NCBI RefSeq assembly: GCF_000744775.1
Contig: NZ_JQMP01000001.1
Location: 605,758 to 669,757, forward strand
Length of the DNA: 64,000 nt
Direction: 5' to 3'
Origin: Thermorudis peleae
Lineage (GTDB): Bacteria; Chloroflexota; Chloroflexia; Thermomicrobiales; Thermomicrobiaceae
A program made the translations under genes and the position numbers. The notes under the pieces were generated by a model. The model did no database searches and was not told the origin of the DNA. It was given only the letters and a program-made list of their open reading frames with translations. Positions 62,443 through 64,000 of the stretch are shown one piece after another (within the stretch, counting starts at the first letter, position 1; the number at the start of each line of letters is the position of its first letter).

Positions 62443-62593
62443 AGAGGACTTCTGTTCCTTGAATCTGGCATGGAACCGGCATATGCAGTTGCGCATGGAC
62501 GAGGTGCGTGCTACTGTCGCACGAGGACCGGCGATATTGACTCAAAGGTCGCCGCTTTAGGATGACCACGATAACACGAGATTGGAGCATACG

Positions 62594-63857
62594 ATGTCGG
62601 AAAGGGCTCCAGACTTCTCAACTGAACGTTATGACACCGTAATTCTCGGTGGGCAGTTCATTGACCCGGGCGCTGGGCGGGTGGGGCGATTTGATGTAGC
62701 GATCAAGGACGGCATGGTCGCGGCCGTTGCTCCTTCCTTGCAGGGTGTCCAGGCCGAACGCGTCATCGACGCACGGGGGCAGATCGTCACCCGGGTCTCA
62801 TCGACCTCCATACCCATGTCTACTGGGGGGTCACATATTGGGGCATCGAGGCTGACCCTGTCGCGGCACGCACGGTGTCACAACGTGGCTTGATGTCGGC
62901 AGCGCCGGGGCGTACACCTTCCCCGGCTTTCGTCGCCTATATTGTCGAGACAAGTCGCGTCCGCATCTACGCGCTGTTAAATCTCTCCGCAATCGGCCCT
63001 GGTCGCACCAACCTGGGAATTTGCCAACCTCGACTACTGCGACCTCGACCTCGCCGCCCAGATGATTGAGCAGAAATCGTGATCTCATCCTCGGTATCAA
63101 AGCGCGGATCGATCGCAATACCACGCGCGGCGTCGGTACCCGTCCGCTTGAACTCGCACGGCACCTAGCCGACCAGCTCAACCTGCCACTCATGGTCCAT
63201 ATCGGTCAGGGGCCACCAGAGATCGACGAGGTCGCGGCCTTGCTGCGACCTGGTGATATCCTCACCCACTGCTTCACTGGCGGCTCAATGCGCATCCTTC
63301 GTCCGGATGGCACGCTGCACCCGCAGGTTCGCGAATTGCATGAGCGCGGGCTTGTGCTGGATATAGGCCACGGAGCGGGATCGTTTAGCTTTGCCGTTGC
63401 TGAAGCACTGCTGCGACAAGGTGTGCTGCCAGACGTGATTAGCAGCGATATCCATCAACTCGCAATCCAAGGGCCAATGTTTGATCTCCCGACAACCCTG
63501 TCGAAGTTCTTGGCCCTCGGGATGAGCCTCCCTGAGGTGATCGAGCGAGCAACCGTTGCTCCCGCTCGGATTATTGGGCGCCCTGAACTCGGCACCCTGG
63601 CAGTCGGCACTCCCGCTGACCTTGCGCTCTTCGAACTCGTCGACGGCGACTTCACGTTCTACGATGTCGAGATGCAGGCCAGAAAAGGCGACAAGCTGCT
63701 TGTAAACACGCTGACATTGAAGGATGGTCAGCCTCTACCACGAGTCCCAGAGTCAGCGCTTCAACCATGGGCAGTGCTTGCCGAGCACCAACGGCCAATA
63801 ACGGAAATCGGCCATCCATTCCGCCAGCGAGCCCGACATCGCAGCACGAAGAGTTAG
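62594..63857 (+). pseudogene. Amidohydrolase/deacetylase, right copy (frameshifted)
   Basis: Start MSERAPDFSTERYDTVILGG at 62594 with GGAG upstream; frame intact to about 62785, then broken by run-length errors near 62790, 62868, 62935, 62995 and 63073 (for example CAGAAATCG against CAGAATCG on the left), and intact again from about 63075 to the stop. Combining both arms gives one continuous protein of about 420 residues. Confidence 0.78.
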
Positions 63858-64000
63858 CCGAAGGGTTTGCCGAAGAGCGTTGCGACCTCTTGTGGCTCAA
63901 TCGGATGGAAGGCAAGGTCAAGCGCAAGCCAGAGCGTCTTTGAGAAAGGATGAAACGCCAGCGGGAACGTCGCATTCATTGCGACGCCGGTGATGAGGAG
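63854..64000 (-). CDS. DUF983 protein, C-terminal part only (right copy, cut by window end)
   Basis: 48 codons plus stop, the same as the C-terminus of the gene at 56742-57212, on the opposite strand. Confidence 0.75.
   Translation of the reverse strand, partial: LLITGVAMNATFPLAFHPFSKTLWLALDLAFHPIEPQEVATLFGKPFG

Larger units (their letters stand above)
60546..64000. repeat. Right arm of the 3.45-kb inverted duplication (continues to window end)
   Basis: Mirror of 57066-60510, about 10 bases longer through indels. It ends only because the window ends, inside the mirrored DUF983 gene. Confidence 0.95.

Noticed and set aside
1..64000. CRISPR arrays, rRNA, insertion sequences, phage genes
   Set aside because: I saw no regular spaced repeats, no transposase or integrase, no rRNA motif and no phage structural gene.

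Overview
The window reads as a chromosomal piece of a moderately GC-rich thermophile-like bacterium. Gene content suggests Chloroflexota (Thermomicrobia-like): a Tat-exported selenocysteine formate dehydrogenase operon, CarH-type and GntR/FCD regulators, a stand-alone E3, and many small-molecule transporters and dehydrogenases. This placement comes from gene content and codon style only; there is no rRNA or marker gene to confirm it.

Layout. 1-7.4 kb: tail of an unknown gene, GntR regulator, alanine racemase with a large insert, a receiver-domain/polytopic membrane fusion, a proline-racemase-family enzyme and a divergent unknown protein. 7.4-12.4 kb: complete Bce-type peptide-sensing/export cassette (response regulator, intramembrane-sensing kinase, ATPase, permease). 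12.7-16.4 kb: hydroxy-acid operon (beta-hydroxyacid dehydrogenase, MHS-type transporter, iron alcohol dehydrogenase/transhydrogenase). 16.5-19.8 kb: MarR regulator with a C-terminal Cys cluster plus protoglobin, and a divergent ThDP enzyme. 19.9-21.0 kb: NUDIX and lipoprotein. 21.2-27.7 kb: formate dehydrogenase operon (Sec-containing alpha subunit with readable UGA and SECIS hairpin, FeS subunit, NrfD-like membrane subunit, lipoprotein, FdhE, unknown protein). 27.8-38.6 kb: dual-specificity phosphatase, GntR regulator divergent to an acyl-CoA synthetase, VOC protein, SDR, dUTPase-CapA pair, FAD/BFD oxidoreductase, mannose-6-phosphate isomerase and small unknowns. 38.6-45.1 kb: seven-gene glycerol/dihydroxyacetone operon glpF-dhaK-dhaL-glpK-dhaM-ptsH-ptsI. 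45.6-57.2 kb: NAD epimerase, CPA2 antiporter, dihydrolipoyl dehydrogenase, YbaK, class III aminotransferase, MFS, an 11-Asp-box propeller protein and DUF983.

57.07-64.0 kb is one huge inverted duplication. Arms of about 3.45 kb face each other across about 35 nt near 60528 and run to the window end. Each arm carries amidohydrolase, CarH-like MerR/B12 regulator, a two-TM small protein and the start of a YggS-like gene. The arms differ almost only by one-base run-length indels, and each breaks a different gene. The simplest reading is a fold-back assembly or amplification artefact at a contig end, with one real locus underneath. A real hairpin end is a less likely alternative.

How the genes work together: formate oxidation on the outer face of the membrane feeds quinones through the NrfD-like subunit. 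Glycerol and DHA enter by GlpF and are phosphorylated by ATP (GlpK) or PEP (EI-HPr-DhaM-DhaL/K). The MarR/protoglobin unit looks like a redox or gas-responsive switch with a visible operator on its own promoter. The most interesting items are the UGA/SECIS, the receiver-membrane fusion, the PTS-DHA operon with an HPr lacking the Ser46 site, the Cys-MarR/protoglobin unit and the large palindrome.
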